Position numbers and translations under genes: made by a program. The notes under the pieces are model-generated. The model made no database searches and was not told the origin of the DNA. It saw nothing but the letters and a program-made list of their open reading frames with translations. Source: Amoebidium appalachense (taxonomy: Eukaryota; Ichthyosporea). Taken from it: 64,000 nucleotides of DNA. The DNA lies in NCBI GenBank assembly GCA_963693365.1, contig CAVNZM010000017.1, positions 5,704,001 through 5,768,000 of the forward strand. Direction: 5' to 3'. Positions 18,476 to 62,477 of this stretch are shown in pieces. The first letter of the stretch is position 1, and each line of letters starts with the position of its first letter.

Positions 18476-18501
18476 ACAGCTACTGTCCAGACAGTAGCTG
18501 T
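18476..18501. repeat. Perfect 12-bp inverted repeat downstream of a TATA-like box
   Basis: ACAGCTACTGTC and GACAGTAGCTGT are exact reverse complements separated by CA. TATAAAA lies immediately upstream at 18471-18477, overlapping the arm. It could be an operator-like palindrome or a hairpin; no gene nearby was recognised. Confidence 0.6.
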
Positions 18502-19174
18502 GGGCTCGACAGTCATTAAATACGAGTGTGCTGTCATTTGTAGGTCACGCCCGACACTTGTGATGGTCAGTGTGTGTGTGCCGTCACACACACTTGCAGC
18601 ATTCACACGGCTGCAGCACCTTTGTGGATAAGCTTCATCACCTAATTAGCTACGTTCGTGTTAGGTTGCAGTCACTAGCTGTCGTACTTGTGTATTGCTG
18701 CAGACACGAGACAGCGCGGGATAATAAGGGTTTGAGTGACAACTCAATAGTGTGAAGACTTTATTAATAGTCTGGGTGCCAACCCAATGTGCCTTAGTTT
18801 AGTGACACGATAGATAGAATCTAAGATATATAAAGGATAGCTAGCTTACGGTGCCGCCCTTCTAGCTAATAAGTGGAGTGCCGTCTCCGGATAGTATAGT
18901 GTGAAGCGTTTTCTGACATCTTTAACTGTGTTGCATACAAAAACGTCTGTATATTTCCTATGCACCACCGCAGCTGTTATGTTGTGTTTTGTTACCACTG
19001 TTACCGTGTACTGTTATGTAACAGTTTCGATCGATCTGCACCATTTCCAGTTAGATTTGATGACGTGGCACTAATTCACTGCGCGCAGCGGATATTGATA
19101 CTACCCAAATGTAAGGGTGTTACTAAACATAGAAAGATAAAAATAGAATTTTCGAGACGGCCATGGCCCATGGC

Positions 19175-19198
19175 CACGGCCCTCTTCAGAGGGCCGTG
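19175..19198. repeat. Hairpin CACGGCCCTC-TTCA-GAGGGCCGTG
   Basis: A perfect 10-bp stem with a 4-base loop. The stem extends with a few mismatches through the flanking CCATGGCC words to about 20 bp per side. A related half-site (CAGAGGGCCGTGGCC) occurs near 6347-6361. Confidence 0.65.
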
Positions 19199-19464
19199 CC
19201 CATGGCCCGGCGGCGGTCGGGCCGGCGGTGAGGTCGTCAGAATTTTGGCGCCAAAACCGGGGGTTTAATTGGAACACGGCCTGGTGTTTGCGCAACCATG
19301 CATGCGCATGTGGCAGCTGCAGGTGGCAGGTTACAGTTTTTCAACCTGTGTCCCTCGGGCTCATAAATCAAAGTCTATAAGAAAAATACACCTAAAAACT
19401 CATAATACGTATGTACGTGCACCGGTGGCCGCTCTACTCAGCGGTATCATGGCCATCATAACCT

Positions 19465-19819
19465 GGGGGGTTTACGCTGTTTACTCGAGGCAAAGAGAAC
19501 CAGTCTCAGGTATGGGGGGGGGGGGGGTTTGCTCGGAATATCCCCTCAGCGGTATATCATGATCACGTACATAGATGTCGGGTGGTGACTATATATCAGG
19601 GTTTACTTTCTCTACGAGACACCATAAAGACTACAAGGAGAAATCAATTAGTTGGGGTTCCCCGTTTTTTTTTTATTTTTTTATTTTTTTTTTATTTTTT
19701 TTTTTTATCATAACCTTTGTGGTCCACCGTGATGGCGGCGCCGCCAAGAATCGTTATAATTAGATTTCACACCCTGGTGCGCGATGGGCTGACGACAGGC
19801 ATGATAGTGGGGACATATG

Positions 19820-19879
<60 letters not shown>

Positions 19880-20067
19880 GGGGAACCCCAACTAATTGAT
19901 TTCTCTTAGTCTTTATGGTGTCTCGTAGAGAAAGTAAACCCTGATATATAATCATCACCCGACATCTATGTACGTGATCATGATATACCGCTGAGGGGAT
20001 ATTCCGAGCAAAAACCCCCCATACCGGAGACTGGTCTCTTTGCCTCGAGTAAACAGCGTAAACCCCC
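19465..20067. mobile_element. Foldback/MITE-like inverted-repeat element
   Basis: The left arm (19465-19664) and right arm (19879-20067) are inverted copies of about 190-200 bp with only scattered differences. Both contain TTTACGCTGTTTACTCGAGG at the outer end and GGGGTTCCCCG at the inner end. The inner ends continue as a T-rich run (19665-19706) and a 50-base A run (19829-19878). The 120-bp centre has no coding signal. A partial third copy of the outer end lies at about 20078-20108 in the left-arm orientation. Transcribed, it would make a long hairpin RNA. Whether it is a MITE, a foldback transposon or a hairpin-RNA locus cannot be decided here. Confidence 0.75.
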
Positions 20068-20108
20068 ATATATACATGGGGTTTACGCTGTTTACTTGAG
20101 GCAAAGGG

Positions 20109-20896
20109 CCATGTGGGAGGCATGATCATCGATGCAATGATCGAACCTACTGTACATGTAAGAACCCATTTGCCAGTGTTTTTACATTATGTGCGTGTGT
20201 GTGTGTGTGTAAAGCCATGTTTATAGTGTGTGCAGGCGTGTAGTGCCAGTATCATGAACGTGCCATGAAGCCTCGGGCCCGCAACCAGCCTCAGCTTGGC
20301 GTATGATGATGCCGTCGAATGTGGCTGGGCCTCGGGCAGTGTCCACGCAATAAAAAAGTGTGTAAACCCTATGATGATGCCATGCGGCAGATCAAGGGGG
20401 AGTAGTGTACTAGTTTGGTGTAACCAAATTAGGCAATTGGTTGATCTATTTTGCCCTATTTAGCTCGAAAAATGCGCTTAAATTGGTAGCCGATGCTCAG
20501 TGTTTACCCATGCGTGACCCGGAGCCTATAGGAATCGCGGTTCGCATCGAATAACGACATTCGTGACATGAGGTCGTTTTCAATCAGTGTCAATCACAGC
20601 GTATTTGCAACGGGCACTCTGGAAGTTCCCAGTTAAAGGTCACCACTGTTGCATTTTGGGACGGTAACGCAATGGTGTGTGAAGGCTTATGTACAAATTA
20701 GCTCACCACTGCATCAGCCGTTTCTCAGTTACACAACTGGCACTGAGTGGGGCCACATCATCGTAAAGCATTACTAACGCATTTGACTGAGTTTCACACG
20801 GGTTGAAGTTGAACTTAGTTGAGCATACACCATCACGCGTACGTCGACCGTTTGGCTGCTAGCGTTCCGCCGGTGACCTCGCTGGCACAAACCACA
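20109..20896. other. Upstream region of the receptor kinase gene
   Basis: Unique sequence with no repeat or exon recognised; presumably promoter and 5' untranslated region. No clear TATA box was found close to the start. Confidence 0.4.
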
Positions 20897-45272
<24,376 letters not shown>

Positions 45273-45364
45273 GATGGGTGTTTGGGGGTAGGGGACGGGG
45301 AGGGGCAGGGGGGGGGGGGGGGGGGGGGGGGGGAGAGAGGGGGACGGTGTGTGTGTAATGGTGG

Positions 45365-45427
<63 letters not shown>

Positions 45428-45628
45428 CGCGCGTATGTGTCTGTGTCGTGTTTGTGTGCGCCGGCTGGCTTCTACTTACCAGCTTACTATTTCTAGTAGT
45501 ATGCAACTCATTTTCTTCCAAATTTCTATTTTGGTTTTATTATATATTTCTGGGAACAAGGTCGAATCCAATCTTTAGCCACCGTAGGTGTGAGTGGTGG
45601 CGCTTTCCTATAGTATGTTGTGGGGTTA

Positions 45629-45634
45629 AATAAA
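45629..45634 (+). terminator. AATAAA polyadenylation signal of the receptor kinase gene
   Basis: The first AATAAA downstream, about 360 bases after the stop codon, in AT-rich sequence. Confidence 0.45.
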
Positions 45635-45747
45635 ATGTATTATAATTACTATTGATAAAGGTTACCTTAATTTGGTGGGTGAAAATGGATCATCAATACA
45701 CAAGCATATATAACCATGTGTTTCGTAAGACAATGTATATTTGAGTT

Positions 45748-46316
45748 TGGTTTTATTTGTGGAAATTATTGACATAAATATTTTTCTGGGTAAACACGTA
45801 GGATGGGTGTCCGATATCAACATAACCATGTAGGCTTCGTTTCATGTTTTAGCAGTTCGCGTTCGGCTGCCCGCATACGGGCACCTATTAGCCGATCAAA
45901 ACATCAGATTCCACAGATCACTAGACCGAGTTTGATTGGCTCAGGATCAGATTCCACTTAACACTAGATCGATTTTGATTGGCTCAGTTCGGTAGCCTTA
46001 GGTATATAAGCACGACAGTTTTTAGCAGATCAGCAAGCAACAGACACATCTTCTGTGTTTAGCACCTACAGCTTTACAGCTATATTTTCTTTTTCACCCA
46101 CCCACCTACACCCTACATTCAACCCCCATTGATCCCCACATACGTGCTGTTTTTTCACGGGGCGAAGACTTCCCCCGTTTTTTGGGCACAAGGACCTCAC
46201 GGATCAATAAAATTGATGACTGGGGGCTTGCCGTGGTTTACAACCATTGCAGGTTCACTTTCGTCCAAGGGGATGTCCCCCTAGAGGCAACACACGTCCC
46301 GGAGTAGTTTTCATAG
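45748..46316 (+). mobile_element. Solo Ngaro terminal repeat (A-unique-B)
   Basis: An inverted copy of the 24744-25302 unit, about 569 bp, with several substitutions and a roughly 10-bp insertion near 45824. No internal coding region is present. It is consistent with recombination between the A1 and A2 repeats of an older insertion, the equivalent of a solo LTR. Confidence 0.85.
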
Positions 46317-46339
46317 AGGTGTATGATGGTGTAAAAATA

Positions 46340-46490
46340 CATTTGATTTGGTGGGGGATAGTGTACATGTTTTTGATTTGTTGAATGTAGTGTATATACT
46401 TTTGATTTGGTGAGTGTTAGTGTATGTGCTTTTGATTTGGTGAGCGGTGGTGTGTATATATATCTTGATTTGGTGAGTGACAACTTTGTT
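46340..46490 (+). repeat. Minisatellite of about 30-bp units
   Basis: Four to five units of the form TTTTGATTTGGTGAGTGTTAG...TGTATGTGC directly follow the solo Ngaro repeat. Units differ by scattered substitutions. Confidence 0.7.
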
Positions 46491-46770
46491 TATATGATAC
46501 AATAGTTGACTTCATTTTATAGGTGGCCATGTATAGTTCACTTTGTTGAGTGACAATGGTAAATTATGCATCCGATTTGGCCACAAACATGAATAATAAT
46601 ACCCTTTATAGTTACTACCACATATTGCATTGCAAACCCTTGCGCAATAACTGAGATGTAATTCATGCGTGCATGTGTGTGCGCGCGTGCATGCAAGTGG
46701 AAATGTTTGTGTGCACGCACTGTTACACACAGAAAAGCACACATGCGCACTTACACGGGCATGCGCATGT

Positions 46771-46801
<31 letters not shown>

Positions 46802-47220
46802 CCGTGTGTGTGTCTGTGTTTGACCCTGTGTTTTCGTGTGTGCGTGATTCTGTATGTGTGTGTGTCTGTGTGTGTGTGTGTGTGTGCCTGCGCGTGCGCG
46901 TGTGTGCGTGCGCGTGTGCGTGCGCGTGTGCGTGTACTTGTGCGTAAGCGTGTTTGGATGTGTGAGCGCCCGTGCGTGCGTAAGCCGCTTCTTGGTTGGT
47001 TATGTGTACATGTTTATATTCAGTTTGTGCACGATGACACCGTGGTGACATAGTGGATATTTGTGTTTGTGTCTGTGTGCGTGTAATAATACTGTGTGTC
47101 TGCGCTGAGTGTGTGCATGTTGATGTGTGCGCGACTTGTGCGCATATATGTAGCGCATGTGTAAGTATGGCAGTCTGCAAATGTGCAAGTTGTGTGCATG
47201 TGTGTGTGTGTGCGCGCGCG

Positions 47221-47317
<97 letters not shown>

Positions 47318-47374
47318 GCGTGTGTGCGTGCGTGCGTGCGTGCATGTGTGCGTGTGTGCGTGTGTGCGTGCGTG

Positions 47375-47453
<79 letters not shown>

Positions 47454-47519
47454 CGTATGTGTGTGTGTGTGTGTGTTGTGTGTGTGTGTGTGTGTGTGAC
47501 GTATGTGTATGTGTGTGTG

Positions 47520-47604
<85 letters not shown>

Positions 47605-47694
47605 GATGGGTGGGTGTGGGTGTGTTGTTTGTGTATGTGCGTGCAGGCTGCCTGGGTCTGAGCACGGGTGTGTGGGGGGAGAGGTGGTGGTGGT

Positions 47695-47726
<32 letters not shown>

Positions 47727-47735
47727 AGGAGTTTA
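46491..47735. repeat. (GT)n arrays and a G run
   Basis: GT/GCGT alternation 46669-46960, (GT)n 47205-47305, 47379-47452 and 47519-47603, then a G run 47695-47726. No exon recognised; a weak dispersed-repeat-like word (GTTTAGCATGCGGTACACAT) follows at about 47732. Confidence 0.7.
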
Positions 47736-48623
47736 GCATGCGGTACACATGGCAAAACCAAAAGAGGCGTAGTATGGTTCCCAGCGTGACCTATACTCCA
47801 ACTGTTTTTTTGATTTTTTGTCAGTACAGGTCATGATTCCAGGCGAACTCAATTTTAGGAAAAGGGAATGGAGGGAGGCAGGCAAGGAGGTTGAGTGGGG
47901 GCAAGTGGGGAAGGGGGGAGGTGACGAAATGGACTTGAGAAGTTCATAATACATTCAATTTGGCGGTTACTGGGGGAGGAGGGGGATAGCTTAAGGTTTA
48001 GGGATAACCATTCTTGGAGTAATGTGGTAAAGAGGGTGTGGGGTTTGTGGGAAAGGGGGAAGGGGAGGGGGGGGGGGGGGGAGGGTTCACGGTCTTGGCA
48101 ACGAATCATAGGGGAAAGATGATAACGTATGGGGGAGAGGGAGAGAGATTGGGGAAAGGTAGCGGATGGAAAATGCTCTAAATAGAGAAGTCACTCAGTT
48201 ATATCAATTGGAATCCCATACACAGCTTTTTGGGGCCCGGGAAAGGGAGGAGAGAAGGAGGAGGTGAGGGGAGATAGGAGGGGGGGGAGGGGGGGGGGAA
48301 GTATAGTATGTCGCAGGGAGGGGGAGATGGAGGGGGGAGGAAGAGAGGAGGACGGGAGGGGTGGGGGAGGAGGGGTTAGAAAGGGGGTAGGGGAGATTTG
48401 GGGAGGGGGGAGAGAGGCGGGAAAGGGGGGGGGGGGGGGGGGGGGGGGGTTACCGTCGCCCTCCACCTTCAAAATATTTACGTGGATTGCCCCGTGCGCG
48501 AGCGCTCTCTACTCGTGATCTGTGTTAGAGGTGGAAAAGGGGAAACGATGTGGGGATAGGTGGTGAGGGATGGGTGGTGAGTGGAAGGGAGGGGGAGGGG
48601 GGAGGGGAGAGGGGGGGGGGAAG

Positions 48624-48684
<61 letters not shown>

Positions 48685-51177
48685 GAGGGGTTTAACGCGT
48701 TTATGGTGGGGAAGAATGTTACAGTAGTGCACAGGAGTTGTATAAGTTATAACAAATGTTTGTTTGTTTTTTTTGTTGTTTTTTTTGAGGGGGGAGGGGG
48801 GAGGGGGGGGGGGGGGGGGGGGGGGTAAAAAATAGTGAATGTTACGGTAATTTCATTTGGGAATCATGTTAACCGAATCCAGAGAAAGCTCTACACCTTT
48901 TCGTGACATTATTATTGGAGAGTGATGTGGCATAATATAGGGACTTAAGGGTAGGGTTATATCTCAGTTGTTAGCTTCTTTTTTAAGGATTTCAGGTTTG
49001 CTAAATGCTGATAGCAACCATGAACCACAGTAGCAGTAGAGTTCAGTAGCATCAATTAAAATTTTCCATGCTATCACGTGTGCCACGGTGAGCATGCCCC
49101 GTCCTTGAAACATTCACGTTTTTTTTTACCGTTGAGATGACCTGGGATATACTACGGTGTTAAAGCCCTCACCTTTCTTGAGCCACCAGAGATGCATGTT
49201 GAAATAATTCTGCTTTTTGTTGAAAAAATTCCGCTCGGAGCAAGTTGGCTCTTCCGATGTGGCTGGGCCCTTCATATGCATGCATACAGGGTATCCCCTC
49301 TTATATATTCAGCATGATTCAATCCATATCATAGCCCCTAGACTAGGTCTTTTTCTGGCCGGGCCTGGTGAAAACTTGCCCTATCATAGGCTACGACGTG
49401 CTATGCGTATATATGTCCAGTGTGCCGGGCCAGGGGGCTGGAGCTCTGTGGCCCATTATGATAAGCCAAGATTATTTCTGTTTTTCGACAAGCTTCTTGT
49501 AGAAGATGTTTGGCCCGTATGTATGCACGAAGTCGACTGTACATGAGGCATCGTCGACCTTGCCACCCACATATGTGCACAGCACCCATGTGCACGTGCA
49601 TGGCTCCCGCAAAGTTTGGGTACACTGTGCTTCAACTTCAACCTCATTATTCGAGGCATCATGTGCATTCCAATTGCATAAGTTTACTTGTAGAAATAGC
49701 TAGGGTTTATAGTGAATATTTATATTATCCGTGCTGCCTGCAAGGCCGGAAGGTCCATTTAGCGCGCCTGCCGGCATGCGCATATGTATACGGCGCTGTT
49801 CAAACTCGAAGAGGTTTTCATGGCCCTATGAACCCGGTACCCACTCGGGAAGGAGGGCAGTGCTCTTCCCCTCTTAACTATAAACTTATTGCTTATAGTC
49901 CGACTAGTTATCTCCATCATACATGAGCTGTAAGGATGAAAACCAGTGTTCCCGCAAGTACTTATTGCAGATCTGCGCTTTCTCACCTAGCCAATCATCA
50001 GCGGCAAAGCTTCAGCGACCATCATTCGAAAAAGCCAGATTATCCAATCATTCGACAGATATTGATCTAGCATTCATTTCCCCCACAACCCAGAGTGAGT
50101 CTGGAGAGCATAGCGTAGCAGCCTAGGGTGACTCGTCTGAGTCGCCTCTTCATCTCAGGACATGTATTTTTAGCTATAGCATGATGTGCCTGATTACAGA
50201 ATGGGTTGTATAATGTTTCACCCATAAATGAAATAGTATTAATTAGTGACGTATTTTATAACAAGAAAAATTTCACGAACTCAAGAAATCTTGTAAAAAA
50301 AATCAAGCTTCAAACTCTAAGAGAAAGACACTTAGGTATTTAAGCCTTCTGGTTTAGGAATGGATATTGACTGCTCGAGGCTTCATTTTTCATGGTAATC
50401 TTCTTAGAAATTATAATATATAAAAAACTGTATCCATATGCTCATATAAACAGAACACCAAAATTCAGGGAGGGTTGTTGGTGGACAAGTTACGAGTCTC
50501 GGGGGACCCCTGTAACATTGCCTTGACTTCATGAGATCATCGCCGTCAAAACACTTTATGTCTTTATTTTTATGTTTTGGCAAATGCGTTAACTATTTTA
50601 TATTATCACAAATTTATGTAATGAATGTAACCTACGTGGCATAGAAGGACGGTAGAGTACATGTGCAAGCATGCGTGTAAAAAGCGATGCGGCATTGCAA
50701 TTGGCGGTTCTTTAGATCCAGATCTAGATCTCTAATGTGCATTAGATCTTCCGTGTGCCGTATGTGAACGCACTACAGTACACCACCGTAAGCAACGCAA
50801 TGTGGGTCTCGGTCACTATTATGCAATGAGCTCGGGTCATACCATGAAGTGGGTTCCTTTCGTCACTCCGACGCTGCATTCCTAGTTCCTCTTTGATGAG
50901 CTTGTCCTTAACTTTTTCTCTTTTTCGTAGCCCACAGGGTGCACGCGCACGTGTGCTGGTATCGATTCCACACCCTTGCTCTGCAGTGGCAGGTGACTGA
51001 CTCAGTTCGTGTTAGCTGCTTTTCATGCTAACCTCTCGGCATACATGGGTTATCCGGCACTTGCTAACTTAACTCGTGTAAGGCTGTGCATGCTGCTGCT
51101 GCGCAGTTTTGAAGTATCACAACACATTCAAAGTTTAATATATTACTAGTTGGGTTGGCCAGTGGTGGAGCAGAAAA
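47736..51177. other. Intergenic region upstream of the protease gene
   Basis: G-rich 48263-48450, (GA)n 48628-48680, G-rich 48787-48824, then about 2.3 kb of unique sequence without a recognisable gene. A T- and A-rich stretch at 50200-50480 and several perfect short palindromes (for example AGATCTAGATCT near 50713-50732) were seen. Confidence 0.45.
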
Positions 51178-59221
<8,044 letters not shown>

Positions 59222-59439
59222 CTCATGGTGTGGTAGCATGAATAAGAACAAACCTGGCTGTGTGCACTATCAAAATACTGGACACTGTAAATGGGTGTGT
59301 GCGTAGACTTAACACAACCGTTATCACTTTACAAATAGGATGGTAAACATGTTTAAAAACCATACTAGAACGTTTGACTCGTATGTAGTAAGTATTTTAG
59401 TGTACATAAGGCAAAACATTGATTGAGTAGATGTGCGTG

Positions 59440-59903
59440 GGGGGGGGGGGGGGGGGGGGGGGGGGGGATAGGAGAGGGGGGGGGGGGGGGGGGGGGGGGG
59501 GGCTGTGTTTTTTTTTTTTAAGGCCTTGTGATTCATGGTAACGGTAGATTTAAATTTTATCATAATAAAGACGTGTTGTGCAGTATTGTTTTGTTTTTTT
59601 TTTCATTAGACGAGGTGACACTGGGCCTTTTTTTCATGCTTTTGGCTATCAGCAACTTGGAACCTCGAGCTCCTGATAATTAAAAGTTTGAACTTTGCGG
59701 CAGTGTGATCACAAAATACGGCACCAAGTTGTAGTCCACGAACTAAAAACGATGATTCCTTCCATCAACTTTGGGCCTACTGCTCTCCGCCGGCACTAGC
59801 CCGAACACTTTCCCATTCTTATCAGTCTGTCGTCTGGCATATATGCATCAGCTTCAGCCTCCCCCCCCCCCCCCCCCCCCCCCCCCCCACACACACACAC
59901 CAT

Positions 59904-59942
<39 letters not shown>

Positions 59943-60060
59943 ATCCCCACCCCCACCCCAAACCACCACCACCACCACAAAAAAAAAATAAATAAATAAA
60001 TAACTAAGATTAGTACAAAGTGCACGTGGCACTGTTATACACACACACACACACAGACAC
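59440..60060. repeat. G runs and C/CA tracts between genes
   Basis: G runs 59438-59467 and 59477-59502 lie between the protease stop and its likely poly(A) signal; C runs 59862-59888 and 59907-59942, then A-rich (AAAT)n near 59980-60003. Confidence 0.8.
59564..59569 (+). terminator. AATAAA polyadenylation signal of the protease gene
   Basis: AATAAA in TTTATCATAATAAAGACG, about 340 bases after the stop, followed by a GT-rich stretch. Confidence 0.5.
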
Positions 60061-60176
60061 ACAGAGCCCCACCCGCCGGCACCACCACCACGTCCCCTGG
60101 CCACCCACCCGACCACCGGAGCCCACATGTCCACCGGCCGCTGAGCGCTTAAGCAAACCTTGTCTTTGCCTAGGAT

Positions 60177-60370
60177 TGGTTTATGCTACAGGACAAGGGA
60201 GCGAGGTTGCCACATATACACATTGCTGTTCAGAACATTAACGGAGTTAACAACGGAAATCTCAAAGCCTGGACACAGACAGTGCAAAACTTGAACGAAC
60301 AACCCAAGGTGATAGTCATGATCAAAGAACACACGCATATACATAAACTTAGGCTGGGGGGATTCTTATA
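60177..60370 (+). pseudogene. Possible non-LTR endonuclease-like remnant (weak)
   Basis: A short frame reads HIAVQNINGVNNGNLKAWTQ then EQPKVIVMIKEHTH. The N-(I/V)-N-G-(L/V) ... VI..(I/K)E-(H/T) pattern resembles the start of APE-type endonucleases of LINE retrotransposons. No downstream domains follow, so this is at most a fragment. Confidence 0.2.
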
Positions 60371-61163
60371 TTTAGTAGACTTGTCGCGGTGGCCTTATAT
60401 GGAAGCTCCGATTAAACCGGTTTCGGTTTCCACCAATGCTGTTAGGCTTGGCTCAGCACCGTTGAAGTCAGCAAGTATACCGACACTCAACGCCACTCGG
60501 ATCGGGGGGGTTTGCAAAATTTCACGGGATTAAAAAAAAAATGATTGGTTGAGCTTCGGGGGAGGTACATATTTATCGGCGCCTAAACTCCCACGACTCA
60601 ATAGCACCCATATGTACACCATATCTACACTTGTACTTTTATTTACCTTACTTTTATTTACCTTACAGCTTTTTGAGCTGCGTCGCGGCCTGGAAGCAAT
60701 TTCGCCAACTTGCAGAACAAAAACAGAAGAAAATGTGGTGCGCAATTGCTGCGAACTCAAGTTTATTTTCTGTTTGGATACCATTTATACTTTCATGGTA
60801 TATTACTATATGAGATTCCGGCACGTCTCTGAACCTAGGTTTCCTTCCACTACAAAACTACATTGGATGCTATATATATCTCCATGTGTGCCAACACTGC
60901 GCGCGCGCGTGTGTGTCTGTGTGTGCGTGTGTGTGTACGTGCACACGCCGGTATGTGTGTTTGTACGCATGCAGGCACACACCAGTGTCTGAAAGGTTTA
61001 CAAGCGTGTGGCACAAGAAAAACATGTGCAAATGTGGATGTGGTGACACCGAGCGCATACATAAATGTAGCATCTGCAGCAACGGTTTTGCTCTGGTCCG
61101 TATGGAACATCCGAAATGATCAAATAAAGCAACTGAACCACACGAAAAACGACGACCCCCCCG

Positions 61164-61198
<35 letters not shown>

Positions 61199-61349
61199 AA
61201 AGAAAAAAAAAAAAAAAAAAAAAAAAAAACCCCCGAATTCAATAAAAAAACGAAAAATAAAAAGGGGACAGGGAGGGCAAGAGGACAAGAGGGAAAAAGC
61301 AAAAAAAAAATAAAAAAAATAACCGATATCAAAACCTCCCACCTCTCGA
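60371..61349. other. Spacer with C/A composite tract, nothing else recognised
   Basis: Unique sequence to about 60900, a short GT/GC stretch, then a C run 61157-61196 directly followed by an A run to 61229. This lies in the 3' flank of the minus-strand membrane-protein gene. Confidence 0.5.
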
Positions 61350-61849
61350 TCACTTCACATCCTCCTTAACATCCTCCACCACCTCCTTCGCATCCGCCGC
61401 CACCTCCCCAACCACTCCTTCGGGCACCTCCTTCTTTTCACTCTCCTCAACCTCGTTCGTGTCCTTGGCTACCTCTTGCACAGGCACTACCACCACCTGC
61501 TCCACCACGGCAACTTCTGGTACGTTCTTTTTACTTTTTGCACTTTCACTGCCCGCCTTTTCACTGATTGCACTTCCACTGTTTGCAGCACCGCCCACCG
61601 GCCTGTACAAATACTCCCCAGCCAGGGAAGCGGCCAATGAAACGGACACGATCGCAGTCAAACAGACGCGCATGATTGGATACCACGACGGGACCATACC
61701 CAATCGGAACGCGCGGAAGTCGGCGGAAAGTAGTGCGTTGAAACTAATGAGCTGGGTGGCGTAGGCTGCGGCAGGGGGCATCGAGAGAGACACCCAGCCA
61801 ACCAGGCAGGGAACAACACTTAGTCCAAATCGGCGCCATGGGGAGCTCC
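61350..61849 (-). CDS. Terminal exon of the DUF3429-like gene
   Basis: Opens with the last two bases of a Gly codon, then SSPWRRFGLSVVPCLVGWVS. Stop TGA at 61350. The acceptor CAG follows a C tract (the G run 61859-61881 read on the minus strand). Confidence 0.75.
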
Positions 61850-61903
61850 CTGCGGCGGGGGGGGGGGGGGGGGGGGGGGGGAGGGGGGGAGGGGTGTTGG
61901 GAA

Positions 61904-61937
<34 letters not shown>

Positions 61938-62201
61938 TTGAATGCGTCAAAAAGTACGAAGTACACAAGAACAAACGGATAACACGATGCAGAATGCAAG
62001 CCAGGGGGGGGGGGGGGGGGGGGGGGAGGGGGGAGGTTCTTAGGGGTGTATGTGTGTGTGTGTTTGGGGGGGGGGGGGGGGGGGGGGGAGGGGGGGGAGG
62101 GGGGGGGGGGAGGGTTTAGGGATGGTGATGGGAGTGGTGTGTGCTTGTGTGTAGGTGTGTGCGCGTGTGTGAAAGGGTGGGGGAGGCGAGAGAGGGGCGG
62201 G

Positions 62202-62242
<41 letters not shown>

Positions 62243-62405
62243 TTTTAAGATTAGAACATGCTACCAAGATATTTACAACACACAGTGAAGAGAACTGAGC
62301 AGTACTTACAATGCCACTTCATACGAACAGGCAAACAGGTTATGAAACGAACCAACAATCAGTCATGTGTTTTTATGTTAAAATTTTTTTTTTTTTTCTT
62401 TTTTT

Positions 62406-62477
<72 letters not shown>

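Larger units (their letters stand above)
15601..19464. other. Mostly unassigned region with G/C tracts and small hairpins
   Basis: I found no protein family here. Low-complexity parts are G-rich 16387-16410, 16598-16700, 16840-16870, 17596-17690 and 17878-17940, and a T run at 17541-17558. The unique part 18180-19300 contains the two hairpins listed separately. Minus-strand frames around 17220-17480 look biased but lack supporting motifs. Confidence 0.4.

Noticed and set aside
49217-49926. Frames of 109 and 138 residues upstream of the protease
   Set aside because: They show no recognisable domain, have mixed composition and lack a coherent exon structure.
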